Origin: Glycomyces dulcitolivorans
Lineage (GTDB): Bacteria; Actinomycetota; Actinomycetes; Mycobacteriales; Micromonosporaceae
Direction of reading: 5' to 3'
NCBI RefSeq assembly: GCF_003265355.1
Contig: NZ_QFRW01000327.1
Span: forward strand, 1-55,745
Length of the DNA: 55,745 nt
The stretch's first letter is position 1; the number at the start of each line of letters is the position of its first letter. The translations under genes and the position numbers were made by a program. Positions 24,173 through 33,500 of the stretch are shown here, piece by piece. The notes under the pieces are model-generated. The model was not told the origin of the DNA, did no database searches, and worked only from the letters and a program-made list of their open reading frames with translations.

Positions 24173-25399
24173 TCAGAGCCAGACGAGCGCGGCCAGGCCC
24201 GCGGTCGTGGCGGTCACTGCGAGGACCGCGCCGGTCGCGGCGAAGCGCCCGAGCGGGACCCGGATCCGCTGGTCCTCGGGGACGCCGGGGCGGCGGCCGG
24301 TGACGAGGTCGAACCAGAGCAGGGTCGCCATGGAGGCCCACGGCAGGATCAGCGGGCCGACGTTGGTGCCGATGAGGACGCCGAGGAGCGCGTCCCCGCT
24401 GCCGTGCGGAACGACCGATTCCACGGCGGCGTAGGCGGGCAGGTTGTTGACGAGGTTCGACAGGCCCGCGCCGGTGAGGCCGGCGCGGAAGACGCCCGCG
24501 TCGCCGGCGCCGCTGCCGGCGAGATGGGAGACGAGGGCGTCGCCGCCGTGGCGCATGACGGCCGGGACCAGCAGGAACAGGCCCGCGGTGAGGACGAGGA
24601 GCCGCCACGGGATGAGGTGCCAGGAGAGCAGGTCGCGGCGGCGCCGGACGCAGTGGGCGACGAGGACGGCGGCCGCGGCGGTCGAGACGATCTGGATGGG
24701 GACCTCGGCGACCACGGCCAGGACGAACCCGGCGCAGACCGCGGCAGCGGTCCAGAACAAGCGTCGGTCGCGGATCGGGAGCGGCTCGGCGGGGACGAGA
24801 TAACGGTCCCGTTCGCGGTGGCGGCGGCGCCAGAAACCGACCCACAGGCAGAGGGCGGTGACGGCGAGGACCGCGAGCTGCGGGGCCCACATGCGGGCGG
24901 CGAACGCGAGGGGGTCGAGGCCGATGCGGTCGGCGGCGAGGAGGTTCGTCAGGTTGGAGACTGGCAGGAGCAGGCTCGCGGTGTTCGCGAGCCAGACCGT
25001 GGTCATCGCGAGCGCGAGGGCCGGGGCGCGGGTGGCGGCGGCGAGGGCGAGCATGACGGGCGTGAGCAGCACGATCGTCGTGTCGAGGTTGAGGAAGATC
25101 GTGGTCGCGGAGGCGAGGAGCACGCAGGCCGCGAACAGCGCGGCGTGGCTGCCGCGGGCGAGGCGGGCGAGGCCCAGCGCGGCGACGTCGAACAGCTGCG
25201 AGGCCTGGACGATCGCGACCATGACCATGACTGTGCCGAGGAACAGCACGAGCGGGGCGACGCGCCCGAGGCTCGCGAGCGCGCCGTCCGTGGGAAGCGC
25301 CCCGGTGGCCCAGCACAGCAGCCCGGCGGCGAGGACGCCGAGGCTGACCAGGTCGAGCCAGTCGAGGGCACGCCGGACGCGCGTCGGGGTTTCGGTCAC
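24173..25399 (-). CDS. ArsB/NhaD-superfamily ion permease
   Basis: This 408-aa membrane protein has ten or more hydrophobic segments of the ion transporter (IT) superfamily. Marks are FLNLDTTIVLLTPVMLALA, a helix-breaking TASLLLPVSNLTNLL and the repeat-related SNLVNNLPAYAAV with GTNVGPLILPWASMATLLW in the second half. These two discontinuous helices match ArsB-like arsenite pumps or sodium/proton antiporters. No arsR or arsC is nearby, so arsenite specificity is uncertain. A TACCAT hexamer 7 nt before the GTG suggests its own leaderless promoter, separate from clpB. Confidence 0.85.
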   Translation of the reverse strand: MTETPTRVRRALDWLDLVSLGVLAAGLLCWATGALPTDGALASLGRVAPLVLFLGTVMVMVAIVQASQLFDVAALGLARLARGSHAALFAACVLLASATTIFLNLDTTIVLLTPVMLALAAATRAPALALAMTTVWLANTASLLLPVSNLTNLLAADRIGLDPLAFAARMWAPQLAVLAVTALCLWVGFWRRRHRERDRYLVPAEPLPIRDRRLFWTAAAVCAGFVLAVVAEVPIQIVSTAAAAVLVAHCVRRRRDLLSWHLIPWRLLVLTAGLFLLVPAVMRHGGDALVSHLAGSGAGDAGVFRAGLTGAGLSNLVNNLPAYAAVESVVPHGSGDALLGVLIGTNVGPLILPWASMATLLWFDLVTGRRPGVPEDQRIRVPLGRFAATGAVLAVTATTAGLAALVWL

Positions 25400-25406
25400 C
25401 GGGCCA

Positions 25407-25412
25407 ATGGTA
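25407..25412 (-). promoter_or_regulatory. Leaderless -10 hexamer of the permease gene
   Basis: TACCAT on the minus strand, 7 nt before the GTG at 25399, in the 50-base gap after clpB. Confidence 0.4.
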
Positions 25413-25449
25413 GGAACCGATCGGCCCGGCGGCCACGGTCAGTGACGGA

Positions 25450-28053
25450 CTACCCCTTGGTGACGGTGAGCTTGTCGCCGAGGTCGGTGGTGGCGACCTT
25501 GACGGTGTCGCCGTCGATGATCTTGCCTTCGAGGAGCTCGCGGGAGAGCGGGTCGCCGATGGCGGACTGGATGAGGCGGCGGAGCGGGCGGGCGCCGTAG
25601 ACGGGGTCGAAGCCGCGGTCGGCGAGCCAGGACTTGGCGGCGTCGTTGACGTCGAGGCGCAGGCGCCGGGTCTCCATGCGGCGCTCCAGGTGGCCGAGCT
25701 GGACGGTGACGATCTCCTTGAGGTGGTCGTGTTCGAGCGCGTGGAAGATGACGATGTCGTCGAGCCGGTTGAGGAACTCGGGCTTGAAGTGGCTGCGGAT
25801 CGACGCCAGGACCTGGTCGCGCTTCGCCGAGTCCTCCAGGAGCGGGTCGACCAGGGCCGAGGAGCCGAGGTTCGAGGTCATGATGAGGATGACGTTGCGG
25901 AAGTCGACGGTGCGGCCCTGGCCGTCGGTGAGGCGGCCGTCGTCGAGGACCTGGAGGAGCGTGTCGAAGACCCGCGGGTGGGCCTTCTCGACCTCGTCCA
26001 GGAGCACCACGGAGTAGGGGCGGCGGCGGACCGGCTCGGTGAGCTGGCCGCCCTCCTCGTAGCCGACGTAGCCGGGCGGCGCGCCGATGAGGCGGGCGAC
26101 CGAGTGCTGCTCGGTGTACTCGCCCATGTCGATGCGGATCATGGCGCGGTCGTCGTCGAACATGAACTCGGCCAGGGCCTTCGCGAGCTCGGTCTTGCCG
26201 ACGCCCGTGGGGCCGGCGAAGATGAACGACCCGGTGGGCCGGTTGGGATCCGACAGGCCCGCGCGGGCGCGCCGGAGCGCGTCGGAGACGACGGTGACCG
26301 CTTCGAGCTGGCCGACGACGCGCTCCCCGAGGACCTCCTCGGCGTGGAGGAGCTTGTGGGTCTCGGACTCCTGGAGGCGCCCGGCGGGGATGCCGGTCCA
26401 CGCGGAGACGACGTCGGCGATCTCGTCGGCGTCGATCTCCTCCTTGAGCATCGGCTGGTGGGCCGGGTCGGTGTCGGCGCTGGCGAGGTCGGCCTCGGCC
26501 TGGGCGAGCTGGCCTTCGAGTTCGGGGATGCGGCCGTAGCGCAGCTGGGCGGCCTTCTCCAGGTCGTATTCGCGTTCGGCCCGCTCGGCCTGGGTCTTGA
26601 GGTCGTCGAGTTCCTCCTTGATGTCGGAGACCTTGGAGATGCGGCCCTTCTCGGACTCCCACTGGCGCGAGAGCACGGCGAGGCGCTCGCGCTGGTCGGC
26701 GAGTTCGCGCTGGAGGGACGCGAGGCGCTCGGCGGAGGCGGGGTCGTCGGTCTCGTTCTGGAGGGCGGTCTCCTCGATCTCCAGGCGGCGGACGGCGCGC
26801 TCGACCTGGTCGATCTCCTCGGGGCGGGAGTCGATCTCGATGCGCAGGCGCGAGGCGGCCTCGTCGACGAGGTCGATGGCCTTGTCGGGGAGGCGGCGGT
26901 CGGGGAGGTAGCGGGCCGAGAGCTGGACGGCGGCGACGAGGGCGGAGTCGGTGATGCGGACGCCGTGGTGGACCTCGTAGCGCTCCTTGAGGCCGCGCAG
27001 GATCGCGACGGTGTCCTCGATGGACGGCTCGCCGACGTACACCTGCTGGAAGCGGCGTTCGAGGGCGGCGTCCTTCTCGATGTGCTCGCGGTACTCGTTG
27101 AGGGTGGTGGCGCCGATCATGTGGAGCTCGCCGCGGGCGAGGGCGGGCTTGAGCATGTTGCCGGCGTCGAGGGAGCCCTCGGACTTGCCGGCGCCGACCA
27201 TGGTGTGGAGCTCGTCGATGAAGGGGATGATCTCACCGTCGGAGGACTTGATCTCCTCCATGACGGACTTGAAGCGCTCCTCGAACTGGCCGCGGTACTG
27301 GGCGCCGGCGATCATGCTGGCGAGGTCGAGGAGGATGACGCGGCGGTCGCGCAGCGACTCGGGGACGTCGCCGGCGACGATGCGCTGGGCGAGGCCCTCG
27401 ACGATGGCGGTCTTGCCGACGCCGGGTTCGCCGATGAGGACCGGGTTGTTCTTGGTGCGCCGCGACAGGACCTGGATGACGCGGCGGATCTCGGTGTCGC
27501 GGCCGATGACGGGGTCCACTTTGCCCGACCGGGCGGTCTCGGTGAGGTCGACGCCGTACTTCTCCAGGGCCTTGTAGCCCTGCTCGGGGTCGGAGGAGGA
27601 GATCTTGCGGTCGCCGCCGCGCAGCGTGGGGAAGGAGCTGATGAGCTTCTTGTCGGTGGCGCCGAGGTCGGCGAGGTGGCGGCCCGTCTCGCCGCCGGCC
27701 TGGGCGAGGCCGGCGAGGAGGTGCTCGGTGGAGACGTACTCGTCGCCGTAGTCGGTGGCGATCTTGTCGGCGGCGTTGACCGCGCGCAGGGAGTCGCGGG
27801 CCATGGACGGCTCGGACACCGACGGCCCGGAAGCGGACGGCAGCTCGTCGATGCGGCGCTCGGTCTCGGTGGAGACGGTGCCGGGCGTGACGCCGACGAG
27901 CTGGAGGAGGCCGGGCGCGGTGGATCCGTCGACGGTGAGCAGCGCGTCGAGGAGGTGCCAGGGCTCCACGGCGGGGTTGCCGTTCGCGGCGGCGGTGCGC
28001 GCGGCCTGGGAGATCACTTCGCGGCTCTTGGTGGTCAGGCGGTTGACGTCCAC
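25450..28053 (-). CDS. clpB: ATP-dependent disaggregase ClpB
   Basis: This 867-aa Hsp100 protein works with DnaK to pull apart aggregates. The N-domain (about 1-150) starts with [18 protein letters not shown]-1 has GEPGVGKT near residue 211, followed by a long coiled-coil M-domain (about 400-530, [22 protein letters not shown]). AAA-2 has GPTGVGKT near 616, [12 protein letters not shown], and [11 protein letters not shown] as pore loop. All Walker and sensor motifs appear intact and the length is standard. The GTG at 28053 follows AGGAAGG. A HAIR element just upstream indicates HspR repression. Confidence 0.96.
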   Translation of the reverse strand: MDVNRLTTKSREVISQAARTAAANGNPAVEPWHLLDALLTVDGSTAPGLLQLVGVTPGTVSTETERRIDELPSASGPSVSEPSMARDSLRAVNAADKIATDYGDEYVSTEHLLAGLAQAGGETGRHLADLGATDKKLISSFPTLRGGDRKISSSDPEQGYKALEKYGVDLTETARSGKVDPVIGRDTEIRRVIQVLSRRTKNNPVLIGEPGVGKTAIVEGLAQRIVAGDVPESLRDRRVILLDLASMIAGAQYRGQFEERFKSVMEEIKSSDGEIIPFIDELHTMVGAGKSEGSLDAGNMLKPALARGELHMIGATTLNEYREHIEKDAALERRFQQVYVGEPSIEDTVAILRGLKERYEVHHGVRITDSALVAAVQLSARYLPDRRLPDKAIDLVDEAASRLRIEIDSRPEEIDQVERAVRRLEIEETALQNETDDPASAERLASLQRELADQRERLAVLSRQWESEKGRISKVSDIKEELDDLKTQAERAEREYDLEKAAQLRYGRIPELEGQLAQAEADLASADTDPAHQPMLKEEIDADEIADVVSAWTGIPAGRLQESETHKLLHAEEVLGERVVGQLEAVTVVSDALRRARAGLSDPNRPTGSFIFAGPTGVGKTELAKALAEFMFDDDRAMIRIDMGEYTEQHSVARLIGAPPGYVGYEEGGQLTEPVRRRPYSVVLLDEVEKAHPRVFDTLLQVLDDGRLTDGQGRTVDFRNVILIMTSNLGSSALVDPLLEDSAKRDQVLASIRSHFKPEFLNRLDDIVIFHALEHDHLKEIVTVQLGHLERRMETRRLRLDVNDAAKSWLADRGFDPVYGARPLRRLIQSAIGDPLSRELLEGKIIDGDTVKVATTDLGDKLTVTKG

Positions 28054-28084
28054 TGCGGTCTGCCTTCCTCTCGTCGGGTAGCAA

Positions 28085-28105
28085 GTTGAGTCTAGACGGC
28101 TCAAG
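28085..28105 (-). promoter_or_regulatory. HAIR element (HspR operator) of clpB
   Basis: GTTGAGT, seven bases, GCTCAAG matches the HAIR consensus CTTGAGT-N7-ACTCAAG with one change per arm. On the minus strand it overlaps a TTGAGC -35-like hexamer, with TACCCG 18 bases on. It lies about 32 bases before the clpB start. Confidence 0.8.
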
Positions 28106-28156
28106 TTTTAACGTCGAAACCTTACGCGTTCGCCCTTAGCGAACCGGGAAAAGCGT

Positions 28157-28187
28157 AAAGCCCCGAGCCCTGCGGGCTCGGGGCTTT
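28157..28187 (-). terminator. Rho-independent terminator of the BRCT-like gene
   Basis: AAAGCCCCGAGCCC, a TGC loop and its complement ending in TTT: a 14-bp stem 14 bases past the stop of the minus-strand gene at 28201. It sits just upstream of the clpB promoter region. Confidence 0.85.
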
Positions 28188-28200
28188 CGGCTTCCGGACG

Positions 28201-28878
28201 CTACTTGCGGGCGCCGGTGAGACCGAAGATCGACTTGATCTTGGCGATGAAGCCGGGCTTGGACTTCTCGGCCCCGGCGTCGGTGGTCTCGATGGCGGGC
28301 GCCTCCGCCTGGGACGGGACGGCCTTCTCGGGGTCGGCCGCGGTCTCCTCCGGCTCGTCGATCGCCTCGGCGACCGGCTCGGTCTCGACGGTGTCAGTCG
28401 GGGCCGCCTCCGAGGGCTTCTCGTCCTCGGCGACCGGCTCCAGCTCCTCGACCGGCTCCGCCGCGGGCGCGGTGACGGGCTCGGGCTCGGCTTCGGCGAC
28501 GGGTTCGGGCTCGACGTCCGCGGTCGCGGCGGCGGTCTCGGGCTCGTCGACGACCTCGGGGCCGGCGTCGGGGGCCTCGTCGACCTCGGCGGCTTCGGCG
28601 GTCTCCTCGGCCGCGGACTCCTCGTCCTCGGCGCCGGCGGTGAGCAGGTCGCGGAACTCGGCGACGGTGAGGACCGGAACGCCGGCCTCCTCGGCCTTCT
28701 TCACGCGGGGCTCGGCGGGCTTGACGGTGTCGTCGACGACCAGGTGGGTCACGGTCTTGGTGAACTGTTTGGCGAGCGCGACATCGGCGTCGGACTCTGC
28801 GATCGCGCGGGCGGTGTCGGCGTCGGGGCCGGTGCCCAGGACGATGATCCGGACCTTATCTCCCGTCTTCGTCGGCAC
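28201..28878 (-). CDS. BRCT-like domain protein with long acidic tail
   Basis: This 225-aa protein has an N-terminal domain of about 80 residues that looks like a BRCT fold (RIIVLGTGPDADTARAIAES, THLVVDDT, GVPVLTVAEFRDLL). A low-complexity Glu/Ala/Pro/Val-rich acidic region follows (about 90-205), and then a basic C-terminus (KSKPGFIAKIKSIFGLTGARK-like) that could form an amphipathic helix. BRCT domains bind phosphopeptides or DNA ends. I prefer the GTG at 28878, because AGGGAGG ends 5 nt before it; an ATG at 28893 would lie upstream of that site. Partners are unknown. Confidence 0.65.
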   Translation of the reverse strand: MPTKTGDKVRIIVLGTGPDADTARAIAESDADVALAKQFTKTVTHLVVDDTVKPAEPRVKKAEEAGVPVLTVAEFRDLLTAGAEDEESAAEETAEAAEVDEAPDAGPEVVDEPETAAATADVEPEPVAEAEPEPVTAPAAEPVEELEPVAEDEKPSEAAPTDTVETEPVAEAIDEPEETAADPEKAVPSQAEAPAIETTDAGAEKSKPGFIAKIKSIFGLTGARK

Positions 28879-29184
28879 GGGGACCTCCCTCATTCAATGG
28901 TCAGCGGTTGCAGGGCTTGAAAACCGCTTCGTGGCTGTTTTGTTGTGAGTGCTTACGCGTGCTGCCATGCACCGATGTTCAAAGGAGCGGGCGAGGTCTA
29001 CCGTACCGTGCTGCGCTGGTCCAGCTCCAGAACGCTTCGGGTTGCGATCAAGACGATCCGGCTTCGCCGCCCGCACGACCCGGAGCAAAGAATTTCTTGT
29101 GTATCGGCGTCACTTTCCGGGTCGACATTCGTTAGATCCGGTGTATGAAATTCCCAGGATTGACCGACCCGAGGAGGCGAACGA
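28879..29184. other. Intergenic region between the BRCT-like gene and tnpB
   Basis: About 306 bases. It holds a hairpin (AGCGGTT at 28903-28909 pairing with AACCGCT at 28922-28928) and, near 29090-29160, an AT-richer stretch likely to contain the tnpB promoter. The left end of the TnpB element should lie here, but I cannot fix it. Confidence 0.5.
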
Positions 29185-30429
29185 ATGAAGGTGGTGAGGG
29201 CATACAGGTTCGCGCTCGACCCGCGCGCCGAGCAGGTAGCGGCCTTTCTGTCCCACTGCGGCGGGCGCCGGTTCGTGTACAACCACATGCTCGCCCTGGT
29301 CAAGGCAAACCTCGATCAGCGAGAGGCCGAACGGTCCTACGGCATCGCCGAGCCGGATCTGACTCCGAACGTGGAATGGTCGGCCTACGGGCTGCGGAAG
29401 GCATGGAACTCCCGCAAGGATTCGGTCGCGCCCTGGTGGAGCGAGAACTCCAAGGAGGCATACGCCTCCGGCTGCGCAGACCTCGCCGCCGCGCTCAAGA
29501 ACTGGCGCGGGTCCAAGCAGGGTAGGCGCGCCGGTAGGCCGATGGGCTTCCCACGCTTCAAGACGCGTCGCTCCCGCCTCTCGTGTTCGTTCACGACCGG
29601 TGCGATCCGCGTCGAAGACGACCGCCGACACCTCACGCTTCCCCGCCTCGGAACGATCCGCACATGTGAGAACACCGCGAAGCTTCACCGGCACCTTCGC
29701 CGCGGAACCGGCCGCATCCTGTCGGCCACGCTTTCCAAAGGGCGAGGGGGCCGCTGGTTCGTGTCCTTCACCTGCGAGATCGAGCATCGAGAACGGGTGC
29801 CTGAGCGCCCGACCGCGGTGGTCGGCGTCGACCTCGGAGTCAAACATCTTGCAGTACTGTCCACCGGCGAGTTCATTCCCAACCCGCGACACCTTGACCA
29901 GGCCCTTTCAAAACTCCGCCGGGCGGGACGTCGACTCGCCCGACGGCAGGGCCCCGCACCCGGGACTCCGCCGTCCGCCCGCTGGCTCCGGGCCCAGGAC
30001 GCCCTTGCCAAAGCACATGCCCGAGTGGCCGAACAGCGTCGCGATGCCCTGCACAAACTGACCACCCGGCTCGCACGGACCTATGGCACCATCGTGGTCG
30101 AAGACCTCAACGTCGCCGGGATGGTGAAGAACCGCAGACTCGCCCGCAGGATCTCGGATGCCGGGTGGGGCGAGTTTCGGCGGCAGCTCGCGTACAAGAC
30201 CGCCTGGAACGGCGGGAACATCGTGGTGGCCGACCGGTGGCTGCCCTCCTCGAAGACCTGCTCGAACTGCGGGACGGTGAAAGCCAAGCTGTCCCCGTCC
30301 GAGCGGACTTACCGGTGCGAGCACTGCGGATTCGTGCTCGACCGCGATGCCAATGCTGCGCGCAACCTGGCGAACCTGGTGCACGCAGCCGTCGACCTGG
30401 AGTTGCCGGGCGACGCTAAAACAGCCTGA
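29185..30429 (+). CDS. tnpB: IS200/IS605-type TnpB RNA-guided nuclease (copy 1)
   Basis: This 414-aa TnpB is the Cas12-ancestor nuclease that cuts DNA next to a TAM using an omega RNA from the element's right end. It has the N-terminal helical part (YRFALDPRAEQVAAFLSHCGG), the RuvC D216 in GVDLGVKHLAV, E306 in IVVEDLNVAGM, a zinc ribbon (CSNCG and CEHCG) and D388 in LDRDANAARN. All catalytic residues are intact and the length is full, so it is probably active. GAGGAGG precedes the ATG. No tnpA is nearby, so movement would need a TnpA supplied in trans. Confidence 0.93.
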   Translation: MKVVRAYRFALDPRAEQVAAFLSHCGGRRFVYNHMLALVKANLDQREAERSYGIAEPDLTPNVEWSAYGLRKAWNSRKDSVAPWWSENSKEAYASGCADLAAALKNWRGSKQGRRAGRPMGFPRFKTRRSRLSCSFTTGAIRVEDDRRHLTLPRLGTIRTCENTAKLHRHLRRGTGRILSATLSKGRGGRWFVSFTCEIEHRERVPERPTAVVGVDLGVKHLAVLSTGEFIPNPRHLDQALSKLRRAGRRLARRQGPAPGTPPSARWLRAQDALAKAHARVAEQRRDALHKLTTRLARTYGTIVVEDLNVAGMVKNRRLARRISDAGWGEFRRQLAYKTAWNGGNIVVADRWLPSSKTCSNCGTVKAKLSPSERTYRCEHCGFVLDRDANAARNLANLVHAAVDLELPGDAKTA

Positions 30430-30535
30430 CAGAAACCGCACAAGACCAGCCCCGCTGGCAGCGGTACTGCTGCGGGAAGGCCGACCTGATGGTCGGTCAA
30501 TCCTATGAGGATCGGATCCCATGGCAGAAGCCCAC
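30430..30535 (+). ncRNA. Probable omega RNA / right end of TnpB copy 1
   Basis: Directly after the tnpB stop there are consecutive hairpins: CCCCGC...GCGGG around 30452-30477, CCGACC-TGAT-GGTCGG at 30481-30496, and ATCC...GGAT soon after. This position and structure fit the scaffold RNA of TnpB. The exact 3' end, and so the guide, could not be fixed. Confidence 0.45.
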
Positions 30536-30570
30536 GGAATTCGAACGGCACTGCGGGCTAGCGCCGCGGG

Positions 30571-33500
30571 TCAGTCAACATGCCTTCGCTGAAGAGCAGA
30601 CTCGATTCCGGCCACGCGGTCCGACAGCAGCGTGATGGCGCCGACCGCCCTCGACATTGGATCGTCGCTCGATCCGCCGAGGGTCTGCTCGCGGCGGAAG
30701 GCGTCCTTGACGGCCTCCCAGCGCGTCTCGCGGTCGCCGCCCAGGCGTCCTCTGAGCTCGGCGAGTTTGAGCAGGTTCGACTCCGCGCCGGAGGCGAGGG
30801 TCTGCGCCTCGCCCGCGTAGTGGTCGTCGATCACCGCTTCGAGTTCGTCGTCGTTCATGACCGGAACGACTCGTTCCGCGAGCCGGTTCATGTTCCGGTA
30901 CGAGCCCTGGAGCAGGAACGGCGGCTCGGTGCGCGCGGCGTCGTCGGTCGCGGCGGACGCGATGTACGCGAGGTTGTTGCGCAGCACGGTCTCCTGGATG
31001 CGCACCAGCTTGCGGAGCACGGACAGCACCTGGTCGAGCTCGCCCGCCGAGTACGGGTGGGCGAGGCCGTCGGGGGCGGCGGTCGGGTCGCCAGCGGCAA
31101 GGCGGATGAGCAGCTGCACGTCGGCGCGGCCGCGCCCGGCGAGCGGGGCGGTCACCTTGTTCGAGGTGAGCGCGTTCTCGATGTAGGACTGGGCGAAGAC
31201 CTTGTCGCGTCCGGAGAGGACGTCGCCGAGGTTCCACACGTCGGCGCGGTTGGCGAGCATATCGGGGATGCGGAACTTCTGGCCGGCCTCGGTGTACGGG
31301 TTGCCGGCCATGCACACCGCGAATCGCTTGCCGCGCAGGTCGTACGTGCGGGTGCGGCCGTTCCAGACGCCCTCCATCTTCCGCTGCGCGTCGCACAGGG
31401 AGATGAACTTCTGGAGCAGTTCGGGGTTGGTGTGCTGGATGTCGTCGAGGTAGAGCAGGACGTTCGAGCCGCATTCGAGCGCGAAGTTGATCTTCTGGAC
31501 CTCGGCGCGGGCGGTCGCGTTCGGCGCGTCGGCCGGGTCGACGGAGGTGGTCTCGTGCCCGAGCGCGGGGCCGTTGACCTTGACCAGGAGCATTCCGAGC
31601 CGGTCGGCGACGTACTCCATGAGGGTCGTCTTGCCGTAGCCGGGCGGGGAGATGAGCATGAGCATCCCGGACTGGTCGGTGCGGCGGCCCTCGCCCGCGC
31701 CGGCGCCGATCTGCTTGGCGAGGTTCGCGCCGATGAGGGGGAGGTAGACGTCGTCGATGAGCTGGTTGCGCACGAACCCGGCCATCGTCTTGGGTTTGAA
31801 CTCCTCGATGCGGAGGGTGCTGCGGTGCGCTTCGATGACGTCGGCGCGGCGGCGCTGGTAGGCGCGGTAGCCGGGGAGGACGTCGCGGCGGAACCGCCCG
31901 GTGCGGGCCAGGAACTCGTCGAGGCGGAAGGACAGGACGCGGTTCTCGATGCGCGCGTGGGTGCCCAGGAGGCCGGGGACTTGGGCGGTGAGTTCGGCGG
32001 CGAGGGCGGTGGCGTCGCCGGGGGCGACGAGCAGCGCGAGGGCCTCGGGGAGGTCGGCGCGGTCGAAGCGGTCGCCGTCGGCCTGGGCGGTGAAGGCGTC
32101 GAGCCAGTTCCAGGCGAGGTCCCACCGGAGTCCGACGGCGCCGAGGGCGGCGAGGTCGTCGTCGAGGGCGGCCCACGCGGTGGGTCCGATGTGGCTCTCG
32201 AAGGCGGCGAGGAGGGCGCGGGCCCGGTCGGAGGCGGCGAACGCGGTGCCGGAGGCGAGCTGCTCGGCGAGGTACTCGGCGGCGAGGCGCGGATCGGGCG
32301 TGAACGGGGACTGCGCCCGGGCGGTGAGGCCGGCGGCGGTCAGGAAGCCCGCGAGGGCGGCTTCGAGGTCGGCGACGAGGCCGGTCATGACGTCGGCGCG
32401 GCCGAAGGTGTCGCGGGCGCGGGCGAGCGAGCGGGCCTGGGCGGTCCAGGTCGCCTGGAGCGCTTTGGCATCGATGGCCTCGTCACCGTCCGCGGTGTGC
32501 CAGAACAGGCGCGCGAGGGCGCGTTCGGCGGCGGGGAAGCGCAGCAGTCCCGCGGTGCCTTGCAGGCGCAGGACCTCGGCGAGGATCGCGGCGGCGTCGG
32601 CGTCGTGGACGCCTCGCTCGTAGCCCTCGTCGTAGCGTTCGGCGGCGGCCGCGGAGACGAACTTCGGGAGGTCGGGTTCGGCGAGGAGCTTCGCGGCGCC
32701 GTGCTCGTGGAGGAGGACCGCGGCGAGGTGCTCGGACCGGTAGACGGTCTCGTCCTCGGAGGGCAGGTGCTGCTTCCAGAACCGGGCGGTCTTGCGGAAC
32801 TCCGGGTCGTCGACGACGTGGCGGTAGTCGGTGCCGGTGAGCGAGAAGGCGAGTGCGTCGCCCGTGGGCACCAGCGTCAGGTCGAGGGGCTGGGTGTTGA
32901 CGGGGATGCGGTGCTCGCCGAACTTGACGGCGTCGCCGTCGAAGAGGTCGATGCGGTCGGTCAGGGCCCGCCCGGCCTCGGCGCGGGCGGCGGCGATGCG
33001 GCCCTCGATCTCCTCGGCGCGGACGGTGTCGTCGAGGCCGCGGAGTTCGCCGATGACCTTGCGCAGGCGCTCGACCATCGGGTCGGTCGCGAAGTACGTG
33101 TTCACTTCGTCCAGTGAGGACAGTGTGAGGGTGCGGCGGGCGACGGCTTCGAGGATGCGGTCGGCGGAGGCCGCGAGCTGTTCGGCGCGGCGGGCGGCCT
33201 CGTCGAGGAGGTGCTGTTTGCGGGAGGAGAAGGCCTCGTAGACGTCGGTGCGCTTGTCGCCCAGCTGGGTCAGGAACTCGTCGAAGTCGGCGAAGCGGGT
33301 TTCGAGGTTCTCGATGGCGAGCAGGAGCCGGCCCAGCTGCTCGTCGCAGGCGGCGGGCGTGTCGGCGGCGCTGATCGCGGCGGTGACTGACTGGCCGAGG
33401 AGCGCGAACTCGGCGGCGAACTCCGCTTTGCCTTCGCCCACGGCGAGTTCGCGGCGGCGGGCGCCGAGCGCGGCGCGGGCGCGGTTGACGGCGGCGAGGA

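Larger units (their letters stand above)
29185..30540 (+). mobile_element. TnpB-only IS200/IS605-family element, copy 1 (ends approximate)
   Basis: Contains tnpB and a structured right end. It lies between the BRCT-like gene and the giant ATPase gene without breaking either. The left boundary is upstream of 29185 and undetermined; the right boundary is set by where the structured region appears to end. Confidence 0.6.

Noticed and set aside
25400-25449. Terminator between clpB and the permease gene
   Set aside because: GGGCC and GGCCC flank a 17-base loop, but the stem is only 5 bp and there is no U-run; too weak to call.
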